NCBI RefSeq assembly: GCF_019219095.1
Contig: NZ_JAHUWH010000011.1
Span: 62,001 to 126,000, forward strand
Source of the DNA: Acidovorax sp. sic0104
Lineage (GTDB): Bacteria; Pseudomonadota; Gammaproteobacteria; Burkholderiales; Burkholderiaceae_C
DNA length: 64,000 nucleotides
Direction: 5' to 3'
The notes below the pieces were generated by a model that worked only from the letters and a program-made list of their open reading frames with translations, made no database searches and was not told where the DNA came from. This document shows positions 10,457 to 18,120 of the stretch, in pieces (the first letter of the stretch is position 1; every line of letters starts with the position of its first letter). A program made the translations under genes and the position numbers.

Positions 10457-11665
10457 TTACTTGGGCTGGTAGGTCCACAGGCTGCGGTAAGCGCCGGGGA
10501 CTGCGGTCATGTTGGTGCCATCGAACTTGAGGTAGATGGCCGACTTCTGGCCTGCATGGTCGGTGGGGGTCAGCTCGATCGGGCCAGCCATCACGTTCGA
10601 CTCGAACTTGGTCTGAGACAGCGCCGTGAGGAACTTCTCCCGCGTGAGCTGGGGCCCTGCTGCCTTGAGTGCATTGACCACCGTCATCGCCGAGGGGATG
10701 CCGTAGGGCATGTAGGTCTGGGGATAGCCTGGCTTGGCGGCCAGCTCGGGGTAGTAAGCCTTGTACATGTCGTAGACCCACTTGAGCTTGGGGCCGCCGG
10801 CCACGTCCGCCATCACTTCCTGCAGATAGACGTTCTTGAACGCTTCCTTGCTGCCCACGTTCTCGACCAGCTGCTTGAGATCGGCCGTGCCATTCACGGC
10901 AATCACGATGGGCTTGGTCCAGCCCAGCTCCTGCGCCTTCTTCACCAGCAGGCTGACGGGGCGTGCGTAGGTGGTGATCAGCAGCACGTCGGGGTTGGAC
11001 GCGCGGATCTTGAGCATCGGCGCGGTCACATCGGTCAGGTTGGGCGCGACCGACTGGACCTGCAGGTCCACGCCGAGCTTCTTGGCCTGGAACTCGGCGG
11101 CCTCAAGGTTCCAGCCGCCGTAGGCGTCATCGTGGTTGATGTAGCCGATCTTCTTGCCCTTGAGGTGCTCCGCGGCGAACTGCACCATCGAGCCGCCCAC
11201 AGCGCGCTGCGAGATGGAGAACGCGCCGTAGATGTACTTGGAGGGGGGGTACAGGGCTCCGTCGCCCGATGCGTTGAGCATCACCAGGGGAATCTGCGAG
11301 CGCTCCACGTATTCGCGTGCGCCTACCACTGCGGCAGAGCAGGAACCGCCGTTGAGGGCGAACACCTTGTCCTGCTCGGTGAGCTTCTTCACGGCCGCCA
11401 ACAGGTCGTTGGCATTGCAGCGGTCGTCCTCGACCACCAGCTCGATCTTGCGCCCGTGGATGCCGCCTTCCTTGTTGACCTTGTCGTAGTACATCTTGGC
11501 CGCGTTCATCACGTCGAAGCCGTAGGCCATGGAGTTGCCCGACAGCGGCCCGAACAGGCCCAGCTTGATGGTCTTGTCGGTCAGGCCCGGATCGGTCTGC
11601 GCCTGGGCACAGAGGGTGGAAAGCGCGGCCACGCAGGCCACGAGCAAGGACTTGGCTGGTTTCAC
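10457..11665 (-). CDS. Periplasmic binding protein of the Liv-type transporter
   Basis: This is a 402-residue type I periplasmic binding protein (LivJ/HAAT class). The signal peptide is about residues 1-22 (ending AQA), followed by KLGLFGPLSG and the DDRCNANDL segment common in this class. The length, slightly above LivJ itself, and the absence of an amino-acid biosynthesis context suggest an aromatic or alicyclic acid ligand. It starts 45 bases after the SDR stop upstream. It delivers the ligand to LivHMGF. Confidence 0.9.
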   Translation of the reverse strand: MKPAKSLLVACVAALSTLCAQAQTDPGLTDKTIKLGLFGPLSGNSMAYGFDVMNAAKMYYDKVNKEGGIHGRKIELVVEDDRCNANDLLAAVKKLTEQDKVFALNGGSCSAAVVGAREYVERSQIPLVMLNASGDGALYPPSKYIYGAFSISQRAVGGSMVQFAAEHLKGKKIGYINHDDAYGGWNLEAAEFQAKKLGVDLQVQSVAPNLTDVTAPMLKIRASNPDVLLITTYARPVSLLVKKAQELGWTKPIVIAVNGTADLKQLVENVGSKEAFKNVYLQEVMADVAGGPKLKWVYDMYKAYYPELAAKPGYPQTYMPYGIPSAMTVVNALKAAGPQLTREKFLTALSQTKFESNVMAGPIELTPTDHAGQKSAIYLKFDGTNMTAVPGAYRSLWTYQPK

Positions 11666-11710
11666 GAGAGTCTCCTTTTTATGGTGGTGAGGTGAGGGGT
11701 GCGAACGGCG

Positions 11711-12556
11711 TCAGGCGGTCGGCTGGGCTGCCGTGTCCTTCTTCTCGAATCCGGGGCGGGGAATCATCCCCAGCCAGGCCTGCGTCAGGCCGCCGTCGAT
11801 GAGGAGCTCCTGGCCGCTGATGTAGCTCGCCCGGTCGCTGGAGAGGAAGAGCACGGCGCCGGCGATGTCCGACGGCGTGCTGATGCGCCCGGCCGGCACG
11901 ATCTGTTCGCGCCGCTGGCGCACGGCGGGGTCCTGGTAGATGCCCTCGCTCATGGGCGTGCGGATCATCGCGGGGCTGACCACGTTGCTGCGCACCCCGT
12001 GCTCGCCCAGTTCGACGGCCAGCAGTTGCGACAGCATCTTCACGCCCGCTTTGCTCACGCTGTAGGAGCCGCTGTAGGGCTGCGGAATGCTGGCGGAAAT
12101 GGAGGCGATGTGGACCATCGCGCCACCACCGTGGGCGATCATCTGCCGCCCGAAGGCCTGGGCGCACAGCAGGTAGCCCGTCAGGTTGACCGACAGCAGC
12201 TGGTTCCACTTGTCGATGGCGATGTCCATCAGCGCATCGGCATACAGGGCTGCGGCATTGTTGACCAGCAGCTCCGCAGCCCCCCAGGTCTTTTCCACCT
12301 GGTCCGCCGCAGCCTGCACGCTGAGGGGGTCGGTCACGTCGCAGCGGATCGCCAGCACCCGGCCCGCATGTTCCGGCAGCCCGGTGGCAAGCTCCTCCAG
12401 GCGCTGCGCGTCGCTGTCAAGCAGCGCGACGCGCGCCCCTGCGTCCAGCAGTTGCGCGGCGATTTCGAAGCCGATGCCGCCACCGGCGCCCGTCACCACA
12501 CAGATGCGATCCGCCAGTCCCAACCAGCCATCGTCGCCACTTCCAAGCCTTGCCAT
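11711..12556 (-). CDS. Short-chain dehydrogenase/reductase, first gene of the operon
   Basis: This is a 281-residue SDR. The cofactor motif TGAGGGIG is at 22-29, the structural motif is NNAA (not NNAG) at 99-102, and the catalytic residues are S152, Y165 and K169. A GTG at 12589 would extend it by 11 residues. The ATG at 12556 has an upstream GGGGCAGG and is preferred. It is the promoter-proximal gene of the ten-gene operon and is divergent from the GntR regulator, whose operators lie in between. It probably acts on the imported compound. Confidence 0.88.
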   Translation of the reverse strand: MARLGSGDDGWLGLADRICVVTGAGGGIGFEIAAQLLDAGARVALLDSDAQRLEELATGLPEHAGRVLAIRCDVTDPLSVQAAADQVEKTWGAAELLVNNAAALYADALMDIAIDKWNQLLSVNLTGYLLCAQAFGRQMIAHGGGAMVHIASISASIPQPYSGSYSVSKAGVKMLSQLLAVELGEHGVRSNVVSPAMIRTPMSEGIYQDPAVRQRREQIVPAGRISTPSDIAGAVLFLSSDRASYISGQELLIDGGLTQAWLGMIPRPGFEKKDTAAQPTA

Positions 12557-12613
12557 GTTCACGCCTGCCCCTTGATTGATCACTGTCACGCAGAATGCGC
12601 GACGGGGGCAATT

Positions 12614-12690
12614 ATGTATACATGATCACCATGCAATCTCAGGGATAACCCCTAAAACGGCAATTTTCAGCTTCACATGTATACTTGACA
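12614..12690. promoter_or_regulatory. Paired ATGTATAC operators of the GntR regulator
   Basis: A perfect 10-bp palindrome ATGTATACAT lies at 12614-12623, and a 9-of-10 copy (ATGTATACTT) at 12677-12686. Together they flank the divergent promoters of the SDR-Liv operon and the GntR gene. Short TGTATACA-type palindromes are the usual sites of FadR-subfamily GntR regulators. A perfect TTGACA (12685-12690) directly overlaps the second site and could be the -35 of the regulator gene, but I see no matching -10. Confidence 0.7.
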
Positions 12691-12714
12691 AAAACTTCCA
12701 CCGGAGCGGCAGGG

Positions 12715-13437
12715 ATGAGAACTTTGGCCCAGGACGTGACCGAGACGCTGCGCAACTGGATCCTCAACGGGGAGATACGGCCCGATGAGCGGCTGGAGGA
12801 AATCCCGCTGGCCGAGAAGCTGGGCGTCTCGCGCACCCCTGTGCGCGCGGCCCTGAGCACCCTGGCCGGCGAGGGTCTGGTCGACCACCAGCCCAAGCGC
12901 GGCTACCTGGTGCGTGGATTCAAGATGGAGGAGATCGTCGCGGCGTACGAGGTGCGCGCCGTCCTGGAGGGCCTGGCCTGCCGCAACGCAGCCATGCGCG
13001 GACTCACGCCCGAGCAGGAACAGCGGCTGCGCGACGCGCTGGCGGATGGCGACCGCATCCTGTCGCGTGGCGAGCTGCGCCCCGAGGACCACGAGCCCTA
13101 CCAGCAGATGAACGTGACAATCCACGACACGCTGCTGGAGGCTTCGGGCAACCCCTGGGTCACGCGCTTCGCGGAGCAGGCGCAGAACATTCCCTTCGCC
13201 TCGGACCGCATCATCCTGTGGGACGACCATCCCATCATCCTGCGCTCGCACGGCGACCACCACCGCATCGTCGAAGCCGTTATCGCGCGGGACTGCGTGC
13301 GCGCCGAGCAGTTGATGCGCGAGCACGTCTACTACGCAGGGCTGATCCTGCGCCGCAACTACGAAAAGCTGCTCTCGGCCGGGGACGAGGCACCGGGCGC
13401 CAAACCACCAGCCCGCCGGGGTGCGCCCAAGGGCTGA
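12715..13437 (+). CDS. GntR-family (FCD domain) transcriptional regulator
   Basis: This is a 240-residue regulator. An N-terminal winged helix-turn-helix (around LAEKLGVSRTPVRAALSTL) is followed by an FCD ligand domain. The FCD domain has the acidic/histidine set that binds a metal (NVTIHDTLLEASGN and HGDHHRIVEAV). The ATG at 12715 follows GGAGCGGCAGGG. It is divergent from the SDR-Liv operon with two candidate operators between them. It is most likely a repressor of that operon released by a carboxylate intermediate, and it probably also regulates itself. Confidence 0.92.
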   Translation: MRTLAQDVTETLRNWILNGEIRPDERLEEIPLAEKLGVSRTPVRAALSTLAGEGLVDHQPKRGYLVRGFKMEEIVAAYEVRAVLEGLACRNAAMRGLTPEQEQRLRDALADGDRILSRGELRPEDHEPYQQMNVTIHDTLLEASGNPWVTRFAEQAQNIPFASDRIILWDDHPIILRSHGDHHRIVEAVIARDCVRAEQLMREHVYYAGLILRRNYEKLLSAGDEAPGAKPPARRGAPKG

Positions 13438-13541
13438 CCCGGTCGGCCGGGCCAGGCCGCCGGCAAGCGGCCGCCCTGGCCATGTATCCATGCGCCCGGA
13501 AATGCGGCTCAGCAGGGGGGCGGGACCCGCCTGTGCACGGC

Positions 13542-15530
13542 TCAGGCCTGCAGCAGCGCGGCCACTCGCGAACGCAGGTCCGCCGGCTGCACCTGTGACG
13601 CGGAAACAGGCTGGCCCACATTCAGGCCCACGCGGCTGTAGAACCCGCGGCGGAACGGCCGCACCATGGCACCGCCCTTTTCGATGCGGCTGAAGTACGA
13701 GCCCCACAGGTTGGTCAGCGCCATGGGGATCACGGGGGCTTCGACACCCTCTTCGCGCGCACGCTCGATGATCTTCATGATGCCGCCCTTGAACTCCTGC
13801 AGCTGACCATCCTTGGTGATGCCGCCCTCCGGGAAGATGGCCAGCAAGTCCCCCTCGCGCAGCACCTGGGCCGCACGCTCGAAGGCGGCGTCGTAGGTGG
13901 CGGGGTCTTCCTTGTACGGGGCGATAGGGATCGCCTTGGCCAGGCGGAACAGCCAGCCCAGCACCGGCACGCTAAAGATGCGGTGGTCCATCACGAAGTA
14001 GATGGGCCGGGGACTCGCGGCCATGAGCAGCACCGCATCGACGAAGCTCACGTGGTTGCAGGCCAGGATGGCTGCGCCGGTGGAAGGCAGGTGCTCGTCG
14101 CCCTGCACCTTGAAGCGGTACACGAAGCGCGACGACACCCACGCCACGAAGCGCAGCAGGTACTCGGGCACCAGCATGAAGATGTAGAACGCCACCACCG
14201 CATTGGCCAGGCCGGTGAACAGGAATATCTGCGGCACCGAGAAGCCCGCGCCCAGCAGGGCCCCTGCGATGAGCGAGCTGCCGATCATGAACAGCGCGTT
14301 CAGGATGTTGTTGGCCGCGATGATGCGGGCGCGGTGCGTGGGCTGGCTGCGCATCTGGATCAACGCATACATGGGCACGCTGTACAAGCCGGCGAACAGG
14401 CTGAGCAGCGCCAGGTCGAGCATCACGCGCCAGTGCTGGCTCTGCGCCAGGAAGGCCGACAGCCCCATGATCTCGGACGGCGCAAGGCTGCGCGACGCGA
14501 AGTACAGATCGATGGAGAACACGCTCATGCCGATGGCCCCGAGTGGCACCAGGCCGATCTCGACATGCCGGCGCGAGAGCACCTCGCACAGCAGCGAGCC
14601 GATGCCAATGCCAATGGAGAACACCACCAGGAGCAGCGAGGCCACCTGCTCGTTGCCGTGCAGGACCTCCTTGGCCAGGCTCGGAAACTGGCTCAGGAAC
14701 ACCGCGCCGAAGAACCACATCCAGCTGATGCCCAGGAGCGAGCGGAACACCACCACGTTCTGCCGCGCCAGCTGCAGGTTGCGCCAGGTTTCGGTGAAGG
14801 GGTTCCAGTTGATGGTGAGACCCGGGTCGGTGGCCGGCACCGACGGGATGAATTGCGCCACCAGCCGCCCCGCCAGCGCAAGCGCCACGCATGCGATCGC
14901 CACCGTGGTGTGGCCGATGCCGGGCAGGGCCACCAGCAGGCCACCCGCCACGTTGCCCAGCAGGATGGCCACGAAGGTGCCCATCTCGACCATGCCGTTG
15001 CCGCCCGTGAGCTCTCGCTCGCTGAGCACCTGGGGCATGTAGGCGAACTTGACCGGCCCGAACAGCGTGGAGTGCACACCCATCAGGAAGGTGCACAGCA
15101 GCAGGATGGGCACGTTGCCCGCGATGAAGCCGCCCGCCGCCACCAGCATGATGGCGATCTCCAGGTTCTTCACGAAGCGGATCATCTTCGTCTTGTCGTA
15201 CTTGTCGGTGAGCTGGCCCGACGTGGCCGAGAACAGCAGGAACGGCAGGATGAACAGCGCGCCGATCACCAGCCCCGCCATCGCTGGTGGCAGCCACGAC
15301 ACGCTGAGCTGGTAGGTCACCATGACGGTGAAGGCGAACTTGAAGAGGTTGTCGTTGGCCGCGCCCGAGAACTGGGTCCAGAAGAACGGCGCGAAACGCC
15401 GCTGGCGCAGCAGCGCGAACTGGTTCGGGTCCTCATGCCCCAGGGCGGGGCCGTGCGTGGCGGCGGCCGGGGCCTGCGCCGGCAAGGCGGGCGCCTGCGG
15501 CACGTTCGGTGAGGTGGTCTCGGGGTTCAT
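13542..15530 (-). CDS. LplT-like MFS transporter fused to PlsC-like acyltransferase
   Basis: This is a 662-residue fusion. Residues about 35-440 are a major-facilitator domain of the LplT lysophospholipid-flippase type (YDKTKMIRFVKNLE after TM2, FGPVKFAYMP). Residues about 455-662 are a PlsC/LPLAT acyltransferase with catalytic NHVSFVD (492-498) and FPEGG (566-570). E. coli splits these jobs between LplT and Aas. Here the acyl-ACP synthetase part of Aas is absent. The protein could bring lysophospholipids inward and reacylate them. It overlaps the upstream CREST-like gene by four bases (ATGA), so the two are translationally coupled. Confidence 0.88.
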   Translation of the reverse strand: MNPETTSPNVPQAPALPAQAPAAATHGPALGHEDPNQFALLRQRRFAPFFWTQFSGAANDNLFKFAFTVMVTYQLSVSWLPPAMAGLVIGALFILPFLLFSATSGQLTDKYDKTKMIRFVKNLEIAIMLVAAGGFIAGNVPILLLCTFLMGVHSTLFGPVKFAYMPQVLSERELTGGNGMVEMGTFVAILLGNVAGGLLVALPGIGHTTVAIACVALALAGRLVAQFIPSVPATDPGLTINWNPFTETWRNLQLARQNVVVFRSLLGISWMWFFGAVFLSQFPSLAKEVLHGNEQVASLLLVVFSIGIGIGSLLCEVLSRRHVEIGLVPLGAIGMSVFSIDLYFASRSLAPSEIMGLSAFLAQSQHWRVMLDLALLSLFAGLYSVPMYALIQMRSQPTHRARIIAANNILNALFMIGSSLIAGALLGAGFSVPQIFLFTGLANAVVAFYIFMLVPEYLLRFVAWVSSRFVYRFKVQGDEHLPSTGAAILACNHVSFVDAVLLMAASPRPIYFVMDHRIFSVPVLGWLFRLAKAIPIAPYKEDPATYDAAFERAAQVLREGDLLAIFPEGGITKDGQLQEFKGGIMKIIERAREEGVEAPVIPMALTNLWGSYFSRIEKGGAMVRPFRRGFYSRVGLNVGQPVSASQVQPADLRSRVAALLQA

Positions 15531-16453
15531 GCGTTTCTCCTCGTGTCCGATGGGTCGGCGGTAGCGGCCGCGGCCGTGTGTTGGTATGGACCGGCGCGCA
15601 CTCTGCGCGCGGCACCCCCGGTGTGGGCGCCATTCTGCCCGGACACGGTGACGAACGCGGCCCCCGGCGTTGCTTTGTGGCGCAAAGCCCCCACCGCCAT
15701 CAGCACCGGCCACGCGGCGCCCGCGGCCAGCAGGTGCTTGAGGCTGTGGCCCGACACCCACTGCGCCGTGGCGTCGAACACCGCGTGGTCGGCCGCCTCG
15801 AACAACTTGGCCAGGCCATACATCGCGATCACGGCCCCCAGGTGCACGGGCAGCGTGCCCGCACGCCGCGGCAGCAGGGCCAGCACCACCACCACGAACA
15901 TGCCGCCCAGCTGCACCACGGCCCAGGGCAGCAGGCTGCCGGCATGCGCCCACCACAGCACGGCTGCAGGGCCCGCCAGCAGCACGGCGCCCATCGCGGC
16001 CCAGCCGGCACGGCCGCTCACGCGGCCCGCAGCCGCCAGGCCCAACAACCCCGCGAATGGCAGCACCATGCCCAGGCGGTCCCACAGCAGGCCGGCATCG
16101 TCGGGGCGCAGGTGGTACAGCGTGGAGCCAACGGCCGTGAAGACCAGGCCGACAAAGAACAGGTACGCGCCGGCGCGAGAGACCGCGTCGACAGCTTGCC
16201 GATCCACGCCGCGCAGCCACAGCAACCCCCACAGCCCTGCGGCGGCGAACGGCAGGTTGCTCAGCACATCCAGCGCGCACGGGATGCCCCACAGCACGCG
16301 CTGGTCGGCAAAGCCATGTTGGTGCACGCTGGCGGGCAGCACCGGACCGAAGAGCGCCAGCGCGGCCAGCAGCACCGCCAGAGCGAGCAAGGCCGCTTCG
16401 GTGGCGGGCAGGCCGGACCCGCGCGCGGTGGAAAACAGGTAGGAAGAGGACAT
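15527..16453 (-). CDS. Ceramidase/CREST-like membrane hydrolase
   Basis: This is a 308-residue protein with about seven hydrophobic segments. It carries the pattern of the CREST superfamily (alkaline ceramidase, PAQR). After TM1 comes WGIPCALDVLSNLPFAAAGL, similar to the ceramidase SNLPF region. S110 and H114 lie in GSTLYH, D125 in LLWDRLGM, and H236/H240 form an HxxxH pair near the last TM. These residues bind a catalytic zinc in characterised members. The overlap with the LplT-PlsC gene suggests an acyl-amide or lipid substrate. The C-terminal 40 residues are polar and low-complexity. The family call is from motif pattern only, without a search. Confidence 0.7.
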   Translation of the reverse strand: MSSSYLFSTARGSGLPATEAALLALAVLLAALALFGPVLPASVHQHGFADQRVLWGIPCALDVLSNLPFAAAGLWGLLWLRGVDRQAVDAVSRAGAYLFFVGLVFTAVGSTLYHLRPDDAGLLWDRLGMVLPFAGLLGLAAAGRVSGRAGWAAMGAVLLAGPAAVLWWAHAGSLLPWAVVQLGGMFVVVVLALLPRRAGTLPVHLGAVIAMYGLAKLFEAADHAVFDATAQWVSGHSLKHLLAAGAAWPVLMAVGALRHKATPGAAFVTVSGQNGAHTGGAARRVRAGPYQHTAAAATADPSDTRRNA

Positions 16454-16560
16454 GCGGGACCGTCTTTCAGGGCGTTGTGAACGAGATGGAGCGCAGTGTG
16501 GAGAGCGGCTTTGCAATCGCCCCATCGAAAGTCGCGCAAGGCGCCACCCGGGAAACCGTG

Positions 16561-16579
16561 GGTATTGATAATCGATACC
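16561..16579. promoter_or_regulatory. Candidate operator of the HTH regulator
   Basis: GGTATTGATAATCGATACC is a 19-base near-palindrome (eight of nine pairs match) ending 15 bases before the HTH gene start. It contains GATAAT (16567-16572), a plausible -10, so a bound protein would block transcription. It lies in the 141-base gap shared with the divergent CREST-LplT-PlsC operon, so one regulator could control both sides. Confidence 0.6.
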
Positions 16580-16594
16580 CAGGAGAGCCCCCGC

Positions 16595-17332
16595 ATGAGC
16601 ACCACTGCCGACCTCGTCACCGCCCTGAAAAAGGAACTCAAGACCGCGCAGATGACCTACGCCGACCTGGCGCAGGCCCTGGGCATGGCCGAGTCCAGCG
16701 TCAAGCGCATGCTGGCCAAGGGCGACATGCCCCTGTCGCGCATCGACGCCATCTGCCGCGCGCTGGCGCTGGATTTTGCCGACCTGGCGCGCCGCGTGGC
16801 CGAGAACCAGCCCCTGCTCAAGGAGCTGACGCAGGAGCAGGAGCGCGCCGTGGTGGCCGACAAGAAGCTGTTGCTGATGGCGATCTGCGTGCTCAGCCAG
16901 TGGACGCTGGAGCAGGTGACCACCACCTACCGCCTGTCCGAGGCCGACGGCATCAAGTACCTGGCGCAGCTCGACCGTATCGGCATCATCGATCTGCGCC
17001 CCCTGAACCGCTACCGCCTCAAGCTCGCCAAAACTTTCCGCTGGCGGCCCCACGGCCCGGTGATGAACTACTTTCGCGAGCACGCGCTGCTCGACTACTT
17101 CGCGGGCGGCTTCGACGGCCCGGGCGAAGGCGTGCTGCTGGTGCACGGCACCATCAGCCGGGGCCTGGCGCCCGCGTTCATGGAACGCATGCAGCGCGTG
17201 GCCCAGGACTTTGCACAGCAGCATCTGGCCGACCAGAAGCTGCCGCCCCGCGAGCTGGAGGGCTACACGCTGCTGCTGGCCATGCGCAGCTGGGAGTTCG
17301 AGGCGTTCACCACGATGAGGAGGTCCCCCTGA
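16595..17332 (+). CDS. XRE-type HTH transcriptional regulator
   Basis: This is a 245-residue protein. An N-terminal Cro/CI-type helix-turn-helix (about residues 20-45, LAQALGMAESSVKRMLAKG) is followed by a long alpha/beta effector region of unknown fold. The ATG at 16595 follows AGGAGAGCC. It is divergent from the CREST-LplT-PlsC pair, and a near-palindrome in the gap suggests autoregulation and control of that pair. The last codons and stop lie inside a dispersed GC-rich repeat, so the extreme C-terminus may have been altered when the repeat arrived. Confidence 0.82.
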   Translation: MSTTADLVTALKKELKTAQMTYADLAQALGMAESSVKRMLAKGDMPLSRIDAICRALALDFADLARRVAENQPLLKELTQEQERAVVADKKLLLMAICVLSQWTLEQVTTTYRLSEADGIKYLAQLDRIGIIDLRPLNRYRLKLAKTFRWRPHGPVMNYFREHALLDYFAGGFDGPGEGVLLVHGTISRGLAPAFMERMQRVAQDFAQQHLADQKLPPRELEGYTLLLAMRSWEFEAFTTMRRSP

Positions 17333-17480
17333 GCCGCTGCGCGTGTTCCCCCTCAGGGGGACGCACCCCCTGCCCCGGCAAAGCCGGTTCCACGGGAAGG
17401 ATTGCCAGCCCCCTGCGCGGCTGCGCCGCTTCCCCCGAAGGGTGACGCACCCCCTGGCCCGGCAAAGCCGGTTCCACGGG
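17323..17480. repeat. Two tandem copies of a GC-rich dispersed repeat
   Basis: Two copies of a unit of roughly 70 bases lie in tandem. The clearest part is a 37-base direct repeat at 17360-17396 and 17444-17480 differing at one base, each holding the hairpin CCGGCAAAGCCGG. Each is preceded by a CTGCGC-rich stretch and a CCCCCT...GGGGGAC hairpin. Related copies are at 35986-36040 and 62907-62970. The rest of the gene-free stretch 17333-17725 holds another repeat (17548-17576) and the promoter of the next gene. Confidence 0.8.
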
Positions 17481-17547
17481 TGCACTGGCTTGAGGGCGCG
17501 CCGGTTTTGTGGGCTGGTGAGCTGGTGAGCCGGTGGGTGGCGGCTGG

Positions 17548-17576
17548 TATTGCTATATTTTTAGTAGCTGCTTGCG
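17548..17576 (+). repeat. Short ATTGCTAT...TAGCTGCTNGCG repeat
   Basis: This is one of a family of short AT-centred elements that share TTGCTAT, a few A/T bases and then TAGCTGCTTGCG or a close variant. Other copies in this window are at 28650-28680, 34220-34247, 46111-46149 and 62481-62568. All are intergenic or at gene ends. Function is unknown. Confidence 0.65.
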
Positions 17577-17648
17577 TCGACACAGCGCGCACCGGGGGCC
17601 GAAATGACTGAGAAATTCTGTAATTTCTGGCTCGTCACGCTCCTGGCA

Positions 17649-17714
17649 AAAGTAAAAGAAGCTTGACATCGAGAAACGCTCTGCACGAGAATTTTGTCAA
17701 GCAAACTTTACTTT
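17649..17714. promoter_or_regulatory. Large dyad with embedded promoter
   Basis: Arms AAAGTAAA-N4-GCTTGACA (17649-17668) and TGTCAAGC-N4-TTTACTTT (17695-17714) mirror each other at 16 of 20 positions around a 26-base centre. The TTGACA (17663-17668) at the inner edge of the left arm can act as -35, with GAGAAT (17687-17692) as a weak -10. The right arm ends 11 bases before the next start codon. This looks like a two-site operator for a dimeric HTH repressor. Confidence 0.6.
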
Positions 17715-17725
17715 CAGGGGTGCGC

Positions 17726-18118
17726 ATGGACGAACTTTCTTCTCCCGTGGAGCAGATCAGCTACCTGGCCAAGGTGCTGGCGGGGCTGCTGGTGATCATT
17801 CTGCTGGGCTTGGCCAGCCTGGAGCTGGCGCATCTGCCGGGCACATCCGTGCGTTGGGCGGCGGGGTTGCTGGCGGGGGCGTGTGCGCTGCTCGCATGGC
17901 TGGGGTGGCGCAGATACCGGCGGCTCGATGAGCTGCAGCGGCAGATGCATGGCCGCGCATGCCAGTGGGCGGTGGGGCTGGTGCTGGCCAGTTTGCTCGT
18001 GGTGTCGGCGCTGCAGGCCCTGGGCCTGGCACCGTCGGTGCATCCGCTGGCAGTTGCTGCAGGGCTTGTCGCCGCGTGGGGCCTGGGGCTGTGCATCACC
18101 CACCACCGGGTGAACTGA
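17726..18118 (+). CDS. Small four-helix membrane protein
   Basis: This is a 130-residue protein with four hydrophobic segments (about residues 13-33, 41-57, 81-99 and 105-122). A positively charged loop (WRRYRRLDELQRQMHGRA) lies between the second and third. I do not recognise a named family. Proteins of this shape are often encoded beside a tiny XRE regulator such as the 64-residue one at 19174. Here a reductase gene lies between them. It starts beyond the large dyad and ends two bases before the reductase gene. Function unknown. Confidence 0.75.
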   Translation: MDELSSPVEQISYLAKVLAGLLVIILLGLASLELAHLPGTSVRWAAGLLAGACALLAWLGWRRYRRLDELQRQMHGRACQWAVGLVLASLLVVSALQALGLAPSVHPLAVAAGLVAAWGLGLCITHHRVN

Positions 18119-18120
18119 AC

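Noticed and set aside
12685-12714. Upstream TTG start for the GntR gene
   Set aside because: The TTG is part of a TTGACA sequence and operator. The ATG at 12715 has a good ribosome binding site and keeps the whole DNA-binding domain.
17360-17480. CRISPR-like direct repeats
   Set aside because: Only two copies, one base different, with a GC-rich spacer that is itself part of the repeat unit. Related copies lie elsewhere, so this is a dispersed repeat.
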